Made by a program: the position numbers and the translations under genes. Positions 35,798-44,351 of a stretch of 64,000 nt of DNA are shown piece after piece; position 1 is the first letter of the stretch; each line of letters begins with the position of its first letter. Below the pieces are notes generated by a model. That model was not told the origin of the DNA and searched no databases. It saw nothing but the letters and a program-made list of their open reading frames with translations. The stretch is from Brumimicrobium oceani (GTDB lineage: Bacteria; Bacteroidota; Bacteroidia; Flavobacteriales_D; Crocinitomicaceae): positions 1-64,000 of the forward strand of contig NZ_QFRJ01000006.1 in the NCBI RefSeq assembly GCF_003143775.1, in the 5' to 3' direction.

Positions 35798-36141
35798 GTA
35801 TTTAGTAAATGAATAATTTTAAAGTAAAATACCCTTTCTCAAATCTATTAATTTTCTTAGCTATTTCGCTACAGGACGAAAATATATCAAGAATAGCATC
35901 GGGTTTAAATTACTTTTTTGCGCTCATCCTCTTAATTTTTAACCGCCTGTTTCCTTTCAGCTACTCCTAAGAAAGCTACTTTGCTAAAGTAAGAAAATCA
36001 TATCAAACTTAAAACTTTGCTTAAATGTCTGAAGGAGTTGTAATACATAAATCTTAAACAAAAAAACCTGAAAACGAAATTCTCGTCTTCAGGTTAATAT
36101 TGTTTTCAAATCCTGATTAAGGATTAAGCACAAAGCGCTAT
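35798..36141. other. Intergenic region
   Basis: No gene seen; the terminator of the DsbA/FrnE-like gene is at 36060-36096. Confidence 0.5.
36060..36096 (-). terminator. Terminator of the DsbA/FrnE-like gene
   Basis: A stem of about 13 bp (AACCTGAAAACGA / TCGTCTTCAGGTT, with mismatch) has a T-run after it on the minus strand. Confidence 0.8.
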
Positions 36142-36993
36142 TTAGTCACAAATTCCATCTGGTGTGCAGCTTTGACCTTGTGTTATTTCTAATTTAGAAA
36201 CGGGGTTAAGCTTTCTCCATTCTGTATATGCTTTTTCCAAGTTTTGCGTGAAGGCTTGAGCAGGTTGTGCACCAGAAACGGCATATTTTCTGTCCATCAC
36301 AAAAAATGGAACACCTTGAACTCCAACCTGGCGCGCTTCTTGAATATCTGCTTTTACAAGATCTTCGTATTTTTTATCGCTTAAAGCCGTTTGAACTTCA
36401 GACTTTTCTAACCCGATTTCTTTTCCTAAAGCGACAAGAGTTGCTTGGTCTGCAATATTCTCTCCATCAGTAAAAAACGCACGAAACAAAACCTCCTCTG
36501 CCTCACTTCCCAAGCCTTTGGCTTTGGCAAATTGCAATAATTTATGGGCATTTAAGGAATTTACCATTACCGATTTATCAAAATTGTACTCCAAGCCCAC
36601 TTGTTTTGCCGATGCAGTAACATTGTCCAACATCCCTTTCACCTGTTCCTTGGCCATCCCCTTGTTTATCACAAGATATTCTGCGTAACTCTCTTTAGCT
36701 ACTTCGGGAATGCTTGAATCTAATTGAAAACTTTTCCAAACCACATCGATGTATTCTTTATCTGCAAACTGTGCTAAAGCAGTTTCAAAATTTCTTTTTC
36801 CGATATAGCAAAAAGGACACATCACATCACTCCAAATCTCTACTTTCATTTTATTTTCCATATTCGTTGCTTTAATTTGTTTTGTCTCTTCCAGTTTTTG
36901 TGGCTTATTTTCTTCGGACTGAGCACATGATAGAAAGCTAAAGCCGAATAAAGCCAGAAACCAAAAAGCAGACTGTATTGATATCTTATTCAT
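36142..36993 (-). CDS. DsbA/FrnE family oxidoreductase with lipoprotein leader
   Basis: A 283-residue thioredoxin-fold protein of the FrnE (2-hydroxychromene-2-carboxylate isomerase/DsbA-like) branch. The active-site C59-P-F-C62 is in WSDVMCPFCYIGKRNFE, and QGVPFFVMDRKYAVSGAQPAQAF carries the cis-proline loop. FrnE proteins normally begin near MKVEIWSD and are cytoplasmic. Here about 48 residues precede, including a signal with a plausible lipobox (FLSC, C23), which would place it on the periplasmic face of a membrane. A C-terminal tail has two more cysteines (QSCTPDGICD). A cytoplasmic product from the internal ATG (MENKMKVE) remains possible. Confidence 0.87.
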   Translation of the reverse strand: MNKISIQSAFWFLALFGFSFLSCAQSEENKPQKLEETKQIKATNMENKMKVEIWSDVMCPFCYIGKRNFETALAQFADKEYIDVVWKSFQLDSSIPEVAKESYAEYLVINKGMAKEQVKGMLDNVTASAKQVGLEYNFDKSVMVNSLNAHKLLQFAKAKGLGSEAEEVLFRAFFTDGENIADQATLVALGKEIGLEKSEVQTALSDKKYEDLVKADIQEARQVGVQGVPFFVMDRKYAVSGAQPAQAFTQNLEKAYTEWRKLNPVSKLEITQGQSCTPDGICD

Positions 36994-37427
36994 ATAAATA
37001 TATTTTCAGATTGTTTTAATTAAAATTAATCAACTTCAAACCTACGGCAAATAAATTGATTTCACCTCATGACTTTCATGTTGGAAACTACCTAGACACT
37101 TTGAAATCTTTAGTCTAATAAAATTCTCAAATAAAGCATTCTTATAAATGGCCTCCTTGGTTTCTGATTTTATTTGCGAACGACATGTAAGACCAAGGTA
37201 TAAGCAAAAAAGAGCTAGGTGTTTTGATTTTTTAATCTTACTTCTGGAGATAAACACACAGAAAGATCAGCAGCGCACCACAACTGTCATCCTTACAAGA
37301 GCTGAAAATTAAGATTTTCAAATCTGGAAGGGTCTGACCAAGTTAAAGAGAGTACTTTTTATGGTAGCATATTAAATAGCTGGTAAAGTCCCCGATAAGC
37401 ATTTATTTTAATCAATTATCCAACATT
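36994..37427. other. Intergenic region with dispersed repeat
   Basis: No credible gene; a 71-codon frame on the minus strand has no recognisable features. It holds copy 2 of the dispersed repeat (37348-37412). Confidence 0.5.
37348..37412. repeat. Dispersed repeat, copy 2
   Basis: It aligns with 23410-23472 in the same orientation (about 80 percent by eye) and, like that copy, lies beyond the 3' end of a leftward gene. Confidence 0.55.
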
Positions 37428-38228
37428 TCACTTCGTTTCAGAATGAGGTCTTAGCGTTAATCTATCATAGGTAACAAAGAAGAATATGGGAACATCATCA
37501 ATATTATATTCTACCAAAGCCCCTTTTTGCCCAAAGGCGAAAATTTTTCCGAAGCGTTTAACTGTTCTATCCACACCATTGTCATCTACAATATCGTCTT
37601 CATAAAAAACTTCTGAGCCAATATTGAATTTTGTTTCTACTCCGGATTTGCTTTTTGTTCTAAAAAATAACTTTCTTTTGGGCACACGTCTAATGAGCAT
37701 TCGATCGCGGACACTTGTTACCAATACTTTTGCCTGAGTACGGCCATAACCCACTATTTTCCCCAACTTATATTCCCCTTGGTATTTAAAATAAACCACC
37801 TCGTTGTAATCATTATACCCTTCCTTAGCTACCATTGTAGATCCTAAAGGAAAACTCTGTGATTCTGATTTTGCAATTGCACTGGTATTAAAGTCAATAA
37901 TATCTGCTGAGACAACAACTTTATTTTTTGAAACCACTGGAAAAAAAGAACGCTTAAAATCTACCGAAACATTGGCCAACGCCTGTCCCGCTTTCAATGG
38001 ATAGTTTTTGTACAAATTTCTTTTGGCTTCAAGAACTAAGGCGTCTGTGGCAACTCCACCGAGACCAAAGACCTTAAATGTTTCCGATGTTCCAACGGCA
38101 TAATCTACAACCTTGAAATTGGCATCGCTTAATGCTGCATTTCCTGTCATTACACCAGAATGAAAAGCACAAGAGTTTAGAAATGTAGCGAAAACGCAGA
38201 AGGATAATAAACGAATTAAGTTTTTCAT
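37428..38228 (-). CDS. Lipoprotein, DUF6567-like
   Basis: A 266-residue lipoprotein (signal ending FLNSC, C20). The segment after the cysteine (AFHSGVMTGNAALSDANFKVVDYAVGTSETFKVFGLGGVATDALVLEAKRNLYKNYPLKAGQALANVSVDFK) matches the small Bacteroidota family I know as DUF6567. A C-terminal part of about 100 residues contains two barrel-like repeats with VGYGRTQAKVLVTS and IFAFGQKGALVEY, possibly SH3-like. Such extension is unusual for the family. Divergent from the DUF2807 gene. Function unknown. Confidence 0.78.
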   Translation of the reverse strand: MKNLIRLLSFCVFATFLNSCAFHSGVMTGNAALSDANFKVVDYAVGTSETFKVFGLGGVATDALVLEAKRNLYKNYPLKAGQALANVSVDFKRSFFPVVSKNKVVVSADIIDFNTSAIAKSESQSFPLGSTMVAKEGYNDYNEVVYFKYQGEYKLGKIVGYGRTQAKVLVTSVRDRMLIRRVPKRKLFFRTKSKSGVETKFNIGSEVFYEDDIVDDNGVDRTVKRFGKIFAFGQKGALVEYNIDDVPIFFFVTYDRLTLRPHSETK

Positions 38229-38308
38229 AGTAGGATTACTTTGCTTTTTGATCTGTTCTTATTCCTTGTGAATATACTAATTCTAAATCTTCTTACTATC
38301 TTCATGGC

Positions 38309-39025
38309 ATGAAAAATTCAATTTTATATTTAAGTGTACTTACGATTTTCCTTTTAAGCTCTTGTGGAAATTATGATTCCGGCCCAAAAACCTCAAAATC
38401 TTTTCCAGTTTCTGAATTTTCAACGCTGGAGTTAGAAGTGGTTGGTGAGATTTATTTCGAACAATCGGATAGTTTTTACATGCATGTTGAAGGCGGTGCA
38501 AATCTCATTGAAGATTTAAAGGTTTCAAGCGGTGATGATGAGCTTGAAATAGAATTACGAAACAAGGATAAATACACCGAAAAGAAAAACGAACTAAAAA
38601 TTATAGTGGGCTCACCTCATCTTTCAAATGTTATTTTTAATAGTGTGGGTTCTTTATACATTGAAAAGAACTTTAAAGGAGACGAACTGAATGTTGAAAA
38701 TAATGGAGTGGGCGAAATTAAAATAAATGATGCCCATGTAACGACCATAAATTTAATTTCGAAGGCGGTTGGAACCATTGAAGCCAAAGGAACAGCTGTG
38801 AATGCTTTTGTTAGTTCAAATGGAGTTGGAGAAATTGACAGCAGAGACCTTAAATCTAAAAAGGCAGTTGTAGAATGCGACGGAATTGGAAACCTAAAGG
38901 TTCATGCTTCTGAAAGCATAGATATTTCAATTTCTGGAGTTGGGAATGTTGATTTTTATGGGAACCCTTCAGATGTAACCACTAATATTTCGGGTTTAGG
39001 GAAAGCGAAGAATATGGATAAGTAA
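38309..39025 (+). CDS. DUF2807 (head GIN domain) lipoprotein
   Basis: A 238-residue lipoprotein (signal ending LLSSC, C19). The rest is a putative auto-transporter-adhesin, head GIN domain (DUF2807), a right-handed beta-solenoid built from repeats such as VFNSVGSLYIEKNF, VENNGVGEIKIND, SSNGVGEIDSRD, CDGIGNLKVHA and ISGVGNVDFYG. The N-S/N-GVG-I pattern repeats about every 20 residues. Surface or periplasmic role unknown. Its TAA stop codon coincides with the first bases of a MITE-like element. Confidence 0.88.
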   Translation: MKNSILYLSVLTIFLLSSCGNYDSGPKTSKSFPVSEFSTLELEVVGEIYFEQSDSFYMHVEGGANLIEDLKVSSGDDELEIELRNKDKYTEKKNELKIIVGSPHLSNVIFNSVGSLYIEKNFKGDELNVENNGVGEIKINDAHVTTINLISKAVGTIEAKGTAVNAFVSSNGVGEIDSRDLKSKKAVVECDGIGNLKVHASESIDISISGVGNVDFYGNPSDVTTNISGLGKAKNMDK

Positions 39026-39106
39026 TTAGTGTTTGAACGGAAACACAGCAAAATTAAAAACAGTTCTTTTTATAAAACTCGTTTGTTTCCGAGCAACCAA
39101 TAATTA
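39023..39106. mobile_element. MITE-like element, 84-bp copy
   Basis: The ends begin TAATTAGTGTTTGAACGG and, read from the other side, TAATTATTGGTTGCTCGG, each continuing AAACA. These match the ends of the 172-bp element at 26279-26450 in inverted orientation. The inner flanks also match (CAAAATTAAAAA, TTCTTTTTA), but about 88 internal bases are missing. It starts within the stop codon of the DUF2807 gene. Confidence 0.6.
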
Positions 39107-39230
39107 GATTTTGTGGTTACCCGCTATCACACCAGTTATATATAATAGTAATAACTAGCTATAAACTATGACTTTGAAGCCAAATTAATTTTTAACGATA
39201 ATCAAAAAGAGTTTCCTCAGTCGTTAAACT

Positions 39231-39330
39231 CCTTCTGAATGACAGGTGTTTTATATTATAGATTGGGGAAATTTCCCGAAGCGAAGCTTCAGCAAATTTC
39301 CCCACCTAACTATGCTATCGATTGTCATTC
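39231..39330. repeat. Nested inverted repeat
   Basis: The inner hairpin 39265-39303 has a perfect 10-bp stem GGGGAAATTT / AAATTTCCCC plus a GAAGC/GCTTC inner stem. Outer arms CTGAATGACA (39235 region) and TGTCATTCCG (39326 region) pair with one mismatch. TGTCATTCCG followed by GGGGAATCT is a phrase I recognise from dispersed repeats in many bacterial genomes. Confidence 0.55.
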
Positions 39331-39462
39331 CGAAAATACCTAGTATTGGGGAATCTATTTTGTTGTTTAGAAAATCTTCAATAAGTCATCTTAAGCTAAA
39401 CTCAAAGATTTTAAATTGAAATTAGTGGTAACTTTAGGTGGAGTCAATTAGATTTAACATGG

Positions 39463-39495
39463 AAAGACCAACTCAAAAAAGTTGGTCTTTTTGTT
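39463..39495. terminator. Bidirectional terminator downstream of the AAA ATPase gene
   Basis: A perfect 11-bp stem AAAGACCAACT / AGTTGGTCTTT has a T-run on the plus side and T residues within the stem on the minus side. It ends the leftward AAA ATPase gene. Confidence 0.8.
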
Positions 39496-39505
39496 TCTTT
39501 GTATT

Positions 39506-40216
39506 TTAGACTTTTTCTTTCTCTAAGTTTTTTATCAAAAGCGACTTTACCTCTGTGTTGACATAGTCCTTTGCCTCGGCAAATGAAATTCCGTAGACTC
39601 TTTTGATGTTTCGCAATTCCTCTGGAAAAGCAGAAAGTAATTGATCATAGTATGAGTCCAAGGTTTCTTGATTAGGCATTTCAAAATCTATGTGTAATTG
39701 AAATCTTCTCATCAAAGCAGAATCTATAATTTCTGGATGATTGGTTGCACAAATCAATACTGCATCCTTGGGGTAATAATCCATCAACTGAATAATGGTG
39801 TTCACCAATCTTCTCATTTCACCAACATCTTTATCACTGTCCTCACGGGCTTTTCCGATTTGATCAAATTCATCCAAAAATAGAACAGATTTATCTCTAC
39901 CTGCTTTATCGAAAACCAATTTTATATTTTGAGAAGTTTCTCCAATTCTTGAACAAACAATATTACTCAAATTAAGAATCAAGATTTTCTTTCCTAGCGC
40001 ATGAGCAATGGCTTTTGCCGTCGTCGTCTTTCCACATCCAGAACTTCCTTGAAGCAGTACTTTATTGTTGACAGGTAAATTGTATTTTGTGAGTTCATCT
40101 ACATATTTATACTCTCTAATCAGTTGTTGAATCTGGCTTTGACTCTCTGGATTGAGGAAAACATCTGCTAAAGCAACGATTTCTTTGTCTCGAATTACAA
40201 GGTCATGAATATCCAT
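39506..40216 (-). CDS. Lone AAA family ATPase
   Basis: A 236-residue protein made of little more than one AAA module. Walker A is GSSGCGKTT (57-65), Walker B SVLFLDEFDQIG with LFLDE at 112-116, sensor 1 in LICATNHPE, and an arginine-finger/sensor region ALMRRFQLHIDF. An N-terminal helical segment of about 50 residues precedes. Related short AAA ATPases often sit beside a subtilisin-like protease or other partner, but none adjoins here. Its own -7 box is at 40236-40243. Target unknown. Confidence 0.83.
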   Translation of the reverse strand: MDIHDLVIRDKEIVALADVFLNPESQSQIQQLIREYKYVDELTKYNLPVNNKVLLQGSSGCGKTTTAKAIAHALGKKILILNLSNIVCSRIGETSQNIKLVFDKAGRDKSVLFLDEFDQIGKAREDSDKDVGEMRRLVNTIIQLMDYYPKDAVLICATNHPEIIDSALMRRFQLHIDFEMPNQETLDSYYDQLLSAFPEELRNIKRVYGISFAEAKDYVNTEVKSLLIKNLEKEKV

Positions 40217-40235
40217 GGTGAAATAAATTTGAGTG

Positions 40236-40243
40236 CAAAGATA
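40236..40243 (-). promoter_or_regulatory. -7 promoter box of the AAA ATPase gene
   Basis: On the minus strand this reads TATCTTTG, a full TAnnTTTG match about 20 bases before the start codon. It adjoins the tandem duplication. Confidence 0.55.
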
Positions 40244-40252
40244 CGAATTAGA

Positions 40253-40384
40253 GGAATAATGATTAATGGTTAAGGTCTAATTATTAACGTGGTTTTTTTC
40301 GGGGGTTGCGCTGTAATGGAACGCGGAATAATGATTAATGTTTAAGGTTTAATTATTAACGTGGTTTGCGCTGTAATGGAACGC
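40253..40384. repeat. Tandem duplication plus inverted TCCGCG repeat
   Basis: Unit 1 (40253-40324, 72 bp) and unit 2 (40325-40384, 60 bp) are near-identical, beginning GGAATAATGATTAATG and ending GCGCTGTAATGGAACGC; unit 1 has a 12-base insertion TTTTTCGGGGGT. Immediately right, GGAACGCGGATTTTGACGG is mirrored by CATCCGCGTTCC at 40468-40479. The intergenic region 40217-40568 has no gene. Confidence 0.75.
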
Positions 40385-40568
40385 GGATTTTGACGGATTT
40401 TGTTTTTCTAAAAATAGTAATAAAAAAATCTGCGAGTATCAGCGTTGCTTCTTGAAGCACCTGCGTCATCCGCGTTCCGTTATCCCAACCGAATCAACCC
40501 GTTTGAGTCGCACCAATCGTAAATTATAATTGAAGATTAACTGCGTTGAGAACTAAAGCCGTTCGTAA

Positions 40569-40988
40569 TTACTTTTTTTCTCTTTCCAAAAGGTAAAAAG
40601 CTAAATCGTTCGACGCCTTTTGGTACGCATATTTTGGACTAAACGAATTCTCATTCTTCTTATAAAAAGCGCGCAATGTTGGAGGAGCCACAAACTGAAT
40701 ATCCACCTTGGTGTACATTTGAATCAATCCTTCGATTTTAAAAGAAATAGGTGAAGCAGCAAAATTACCTTTAGTTCCTCTTTTAATTATTCCTATTTCA
40801 TCAAAAGAGTTTCTCTCCAGAAAAGCGTGTATAGTTTCAAAGACATTCTGAACTTCTTTGGAATCCAAATGATCTTTTAATTGAACTTTCTTCAATTTAT
40901 CTGAGATCTCGAAAATTCCAGACTCCGTTTTTTCCAGTCCGCTAAAAATTGCTGTGCTTCCTTCTATTGATATTCCTAATGCTTTCAT
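40569..40988 (-). CDS. DUF3010 family protein
   Basis: A 139-residue cytoplasmic protein with an RNase H-like start (MKALGISIEGSTAIFSGLE) and the segment IIKRGTKGNFAASPISFKIEGLIQMY, which I associate with DUF3010, ending in an ALREKK-type basic helix (NDLAFYLLEREKK). No function is established. It is separated from neighbours by repeats on one side and a hairpin on the other, so it is probably monocistronic. Confidence 0.78.
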   Translation of the reverse strand: MKALGISIEGSTAIFSGLEKTESGIFEISDKLKKVQLKDHLDSKEVQNVFETIHAFLERNSFDEIGIIKRGTKGNFAASPISFKIEGLIQMYTKVDIQFVAPPTLRAFYKKNENSFSPKYAYQKASNDLAFYLLEREKK

Positions 40989-41038
40989 TTAATGTTATTC
41001 TAATTTGAATTCACAATATAAGCATTGTATTTTTCAAA

Positions 41039-41072
41039 CCACGGCACTATTCAATATTGATAGTGACCGTGG
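41039..41072. terminator. Hairpin after the glycosyltransferase gene
   Basis: Arms CCACGG-C-ACTAT and ATAGT-GA-CCGTGG form an interrupted 11-bp stem. It ends the leftward glycosyltransferase gene, although the U-tract is weak. Confidence 0.5.
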
Positions 41073-41088
41073 AATGCAACTTTATGTT

Positions 41089-42465
41089 TTACGTAATCAC
41101 AGTTTCCGCCGGACTCCTTGTCAACCATCCTCTTCTACTGGCTGTTAGAATAGCATAAGGAGTTATCCAGAAAAGCGTAAACAGGTAAAAAATATTGTAA
41201 GTAAAAATCCATAATGAATGCCTTTTACTATATTTTATCGCATAATACATCGCTGGAATCAGAGAGAATAATGCAATACTAATTATCGTAGAACTGATGA
41301 ATAAGAGAGGGTACATTACCAGACTAATGAGCATGATGATTAAAGAAGGATAAGCTGTTAAAATCGACAACCACTGATTGGTTAACAAAATTCTTGGGCT
41401 TGTTTTATTCCCACTCCTGAAGTCTTTAAATGCAAATTTTGTCATCATGATATTCTCGCGTACATTACTTCTTTCCCACCTTGTAAACATTTTCCTTAAA
41501 ACACTGTAATTTTCTGGAATATTGGTTGCTACGCTGGCATTACTTTGGAACATAGTATCATATCCTTGTTTCAAAATCATATTTGTCATCGCTCTATCTT
41601 CTCCAATATCCGTATTGACTCCCATAAAAGTCTGGTTTATCCATTCTTCCAGACAACTCATTACAGCCTCTTTTTTATAAGCAGACAGTGCTCCTGGAGT
41701 GCATAAAACGCTTTTCATGTTTCCTTGAGCCGCACGAATAAACCCAAAACTATACGCAAAACTTACATTCAGCATTTTTGGAATAATTGCTTTTTTCGCA
41801 TTTTGAATTTTGACATTTCCTGCTACTGCTCCACATTTCGGGTTCACAACAAAAGGAGAAACCAAGTTCCTTAATGTATTCCCATAAATTAAAGAATCAC
41901 TATCGATTGTTACCATCACATCTCCAGTTGCGATTTTGAATCCTCTGTAAAGCGCATGTCTTTTACCTTTGTTTTCTGGTTGTTGATAGATAGACAAGAA
42001 CTCTCCTAGTTCCGAATTTGCTTTTTGCATCCATTCCCAAGTATCGTCTTTACTTCCATCATCAATAGCAATCAGCTGAATTTTATCTTTAGGATAGTTG
42101 CTCTTGGCAATACTTTTTAAGGTATCAAAAACGAAAGCTCCCTCGTTATATGCAGGAACGATAATTGTTAGATTTGGCAGTTCTTTATCTCTAACAGATT
42201 GAACTGGCTTATATTTTAAAAAGTTCACCAATAAGAAAATGAAAAACAAAATTTTGAAAGTCAAAATTGAAACCGTGAAATAAAAAAGTACGCTCACGAA
42301 TGTCGAATTAAATCGAAGCTTTCTTATTTCTGAGAACTGATCTTGGAAATGAAATAAAATAAATCCAGATCCCACAATTATTAATAAAGTATTAATTAAA
42401 ATACTGTAATCTAAAAACGAGAAAACTGTCTTCGTTTTTAATTTGTTTATTTTTCTTACGACCAT
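41089..42465 (-). CDS. Glycosyltransferase family 2 membrane protein
   Basis: A 458-residue processive-type GT2. Two N-terminal membrane segments (about 15-38, 50-80) precede the catalytic domain: IVPAYNEGAFV, IAIDDGSKDDTWEW, TIDSDSLI (DxD), a GED acceptor region (IGEDRAMTN), and a RKMFTRWERSN segment equivalent to Q/RxxRW. Three or so membrane segments end the protein. This is the layout of hyaluronan/chitin/PNAG synthase-like enzymes that polymerise and extrude a polysaccharide. Product unknown; no partner genes adjoin. Confidence 0.87.
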   Translation of the reverse strand: MVVRKINKLKTKTVFSFLDYSILINTLLIIVGSGFILFHFQDQFSEIRKLRFNSTFVSVLFYFTVSILTFKILFFIFLLVNFLKYKPVQSVRDKELPNLTIIVPAYNEGAFVFDTLKSIAKSNYPKDKIQLIAIDDGSKDDTWEWMQKANSELGEFLSIYQQPENKGKRHALYRGFKIATGDVMVTIDSDSLIYGNTLRNLVSPFVVNPKCGAVAGNVKIQNAKKAIIPKMLNVSFAYSFGFIRAAQGNMKSVLCTPGALSAYKKEAVMSCLEEWINQTFMGVNTDIGEDRAMTNMILKQGYDTMFQSNASVATNIPENYSVLRKMFTRWERSNVRENIMMTKFAFKDFRSGNKTSPRILLTNQWLSILTAYPSLIIMLISLVMYPLLFISSTIISIALFSLIPAMYYAIKYSKRHSLWIFTYNIFYLFTLFWITPYAILTASRRGWLTRSPAETVIT

Positions 42466-42944
42466 AACTTAAAGTGTTGAAAAGTGAATAATATAAATTT
42501 GTGTAGTACTTGGTTCAACTAAAAACCTATGCTAACATAAATCATATATCTCACTCATGCCGTGGTCTATAACAAATTTTGGCCTCTGGTAACATTCGTT
42601 AACTTTTAAGAAAACGCATAAAAACCTCAATATTTTTATCACTCAAAAGACTTGTTTACAAGGAGTATGAATAGAAAAACATAAAGGTAAAACGGCGAAA
42701 ACAAAAGAATTTTGATAACATAAATTAAGAATTGTGTTTTGGGAAAATGATAGGGTTCTTTTGGTGAAAATCCAACATATACGTTTGAAGAAATTGAGAA
42801 TTGGTTTGGCTAAAGTTAAAACGAAAAACACCAATTAATCTTCTAAAAGTGAAAACTCAAAAGAATCACAAAATTTGTAATTTAACCCAACGCTCCATTT
42901 GGAAACTAAGCGATATCGAAGTTTCCTCCCCTCTCCTACCGATT
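42466..42944. other. Intergenic region
   Basis: No convincing gene or repeat. Short frames on both strands lack family features. Confidence 0.45.
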
Positions 42945-44342
42945 TTAATCCGCATTTTCCTTCTCCGCCAACTTCCTCAATCGACTAGCGCTCAAAACCT
43001 TCCTTCCTTTCTCACTTTCCTTTCTGGGAACAAAGATCAACAACACCAATCCTACAGCGAAAAATGCGACAATTGAAAGAACGGACGCTCTTAAATCTCC
43101 AGTTAGGTATTCCATTAATCCGAAGAAAAATAAACCAAGAACAATTCCGATTTTTTCTGCTACATCATAGAATGAAAAATAAGAAGTCGTGTCTTCTGTC
43201 GTTGGCAAAAACTTGGAATAAGTTGAACGAGAAAGCGCTTGAACTCCTCCCATCACTATTCCTATTCCGGCGGCTAAAAAGTAAAATTCAGTTGGAGATT
43301 CTAACCAATAGGCCCAAATACATAAAGTCATCCAGCCCATCACTACGAAAATTAAGGTTTTTAGGTTTCCTATTAAACTTGAAATGAAAGACATCAAATA
43401 AGCTCCTCCCGCCCCTAAAATTTGAATTAACAAAATGGCAATGATTAATCCTGTATCTCCTCCAGCTGCTCCCCAGTCAATTTCTTTTTTGGCGAAAACA
43501 ACTGCCATCAACATTACGGTTTGAACTCCTGTATTGAAAAAGAAAAACGAAAGTAAATAGCGCTGAAGTCTTTTGGTTTGACGAAATTCCTTAAAGACTG
43601 ACTTTAATTCTTGAACTCCTTTAAAAATATATCCTGTTTTTACATCACGTTTATGGATGTTATAAGGTAATCTTCGAAAAGTAACTTGGGCAAATCCCAT
43701 CCACCATAAACCTACTAATATGAAACTATATTTGGTGTAAGCAGGATCGATAAACATGATGATGGACAAACAAATCACCAATAAAATCATACTTCCGAAA
43801 TAGCCCATTGAGAATCCTCTCGCTGAAATATTATCATGGTATTTTGGTTCTGCAATTTCTGGAAGGTAGGCATTGTAGAACACCAAACTATTCCAGAAAC
43901 CAATACTGGCAAGGAAGATAGATAACATTCCCCATTCGATATTGGCGGGATTAAACCAAAACAAAGAAATACTAGAAAGCGCTCCTAAATAACAGAAAAA
44001 CTGCAGAAAACGCTTCTTACTTCCTGTTACATCGGCTATTCCTGATAATAAAGGAGACAGAATACTAACCACTAAAAATGACGCCGCCAGGACATAAGAA
44101 AACAAAACAGAATTGGACAATGTAATTCCAAAAAAGTCTACCATCACATTTTCGTCTGGCAGCAATTCATTTCTTCCTACTGTTTTTAAATAGTGGCTTT
44201 CTGTAACATTTGCATAGAAAACTGGAAATATAGCGGAGGATATCACTAAATTATAGACTGAATTTGCCCAGTCATAAAAGATCCATCCTTTTATCACACG
44301 TTGATCTGATTTCGTCGAGGTCTGCGCCGTTCCTTTATCCAT
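42945..44342 (-). CDS. MFS transporter, UMF1/Atg22 family
   Basis: A 465-residue inner-membrane protein with about twelve hydrophobic segments. The N-terminal VIKGWIFYDWANSVYNLVISSAIFPVFY is the UMF1 family signature (YDWANS), followed by PLLSGIADVTGSKKRFLQFF and, later, GGVQALSRSTYSKFLPTTEDTTSYFSFYDVAEKIG. Atg22 relatives export amino acids from vacuoles; bacterial substrates are unknown. It starts 9 bases after the E1 dehydrogenase gene, so the two are co-transcribed, which might suggest movement of branched-chain amino or keto acids. Confidence 0.88.
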   Translation of the reverse strand: MDKGTAQTSTKSDQRVIKGWIFYDWANSVYNLVISSAIFPVFYANVTESHYLKTVGRNELLPDENVMVDFFGITLSNSVLFSYVLAASFLVVSILSPLLSGIADVTGSKKRFLQFFCYLGALSSISLFWFNPANIEWGMLSIFLASIGFWNSLVFYNAYLPEIAEPKYHDNISARGFSMGYFGSMILLVICLSIIMFIDPAYTKYSFILVGLWWMGFAQVTFRRLPYNIHKRDVKTGYIFKGVQELKSVFKEFRQTKRLQRYLLSFFFFNTGVQTVMLMAVVFAKKEIDWGAAGGDTGLIIAILLIQILGAGGAYLMSFISSLIGNLKTLIFVVMGWMTLCIWAYWLESPTEFYFLAAGIGIVMGGVQALSRSTYSKFLPTTEDTTSYFSFYDVAEKIGIVLGLFFFGLMEYLTGDLRASVLSIVAFFAVGLVLLIFVPRKESEKGRKVLSASRLRKLAEKENAD

Positions 44343-44351
44343 CGGGTATTT

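Larger units (their letters stand above)
39026..39505. other. Repeat- and hairpin-rich intergenic region
   Basis: It contains the MITE-like element, a nested inverted repeat (39231-39330) and a bidirectional terminator (39463-39495). No gene. Confidence 0.6.

Noticed and set aside
37042-37257. 71-codon minus-strand frame
   Set aside because: Composition is low in coding character and nothing is recognisable; it sits in a repeat-bearing spacer.
42643-43076. Short frames on both strands before the UMF1 gene
   Set aside because: One is a hydrophobic, Phe-rich frame in A/T-rich spacer and the other runs antisense into the transporter gene.
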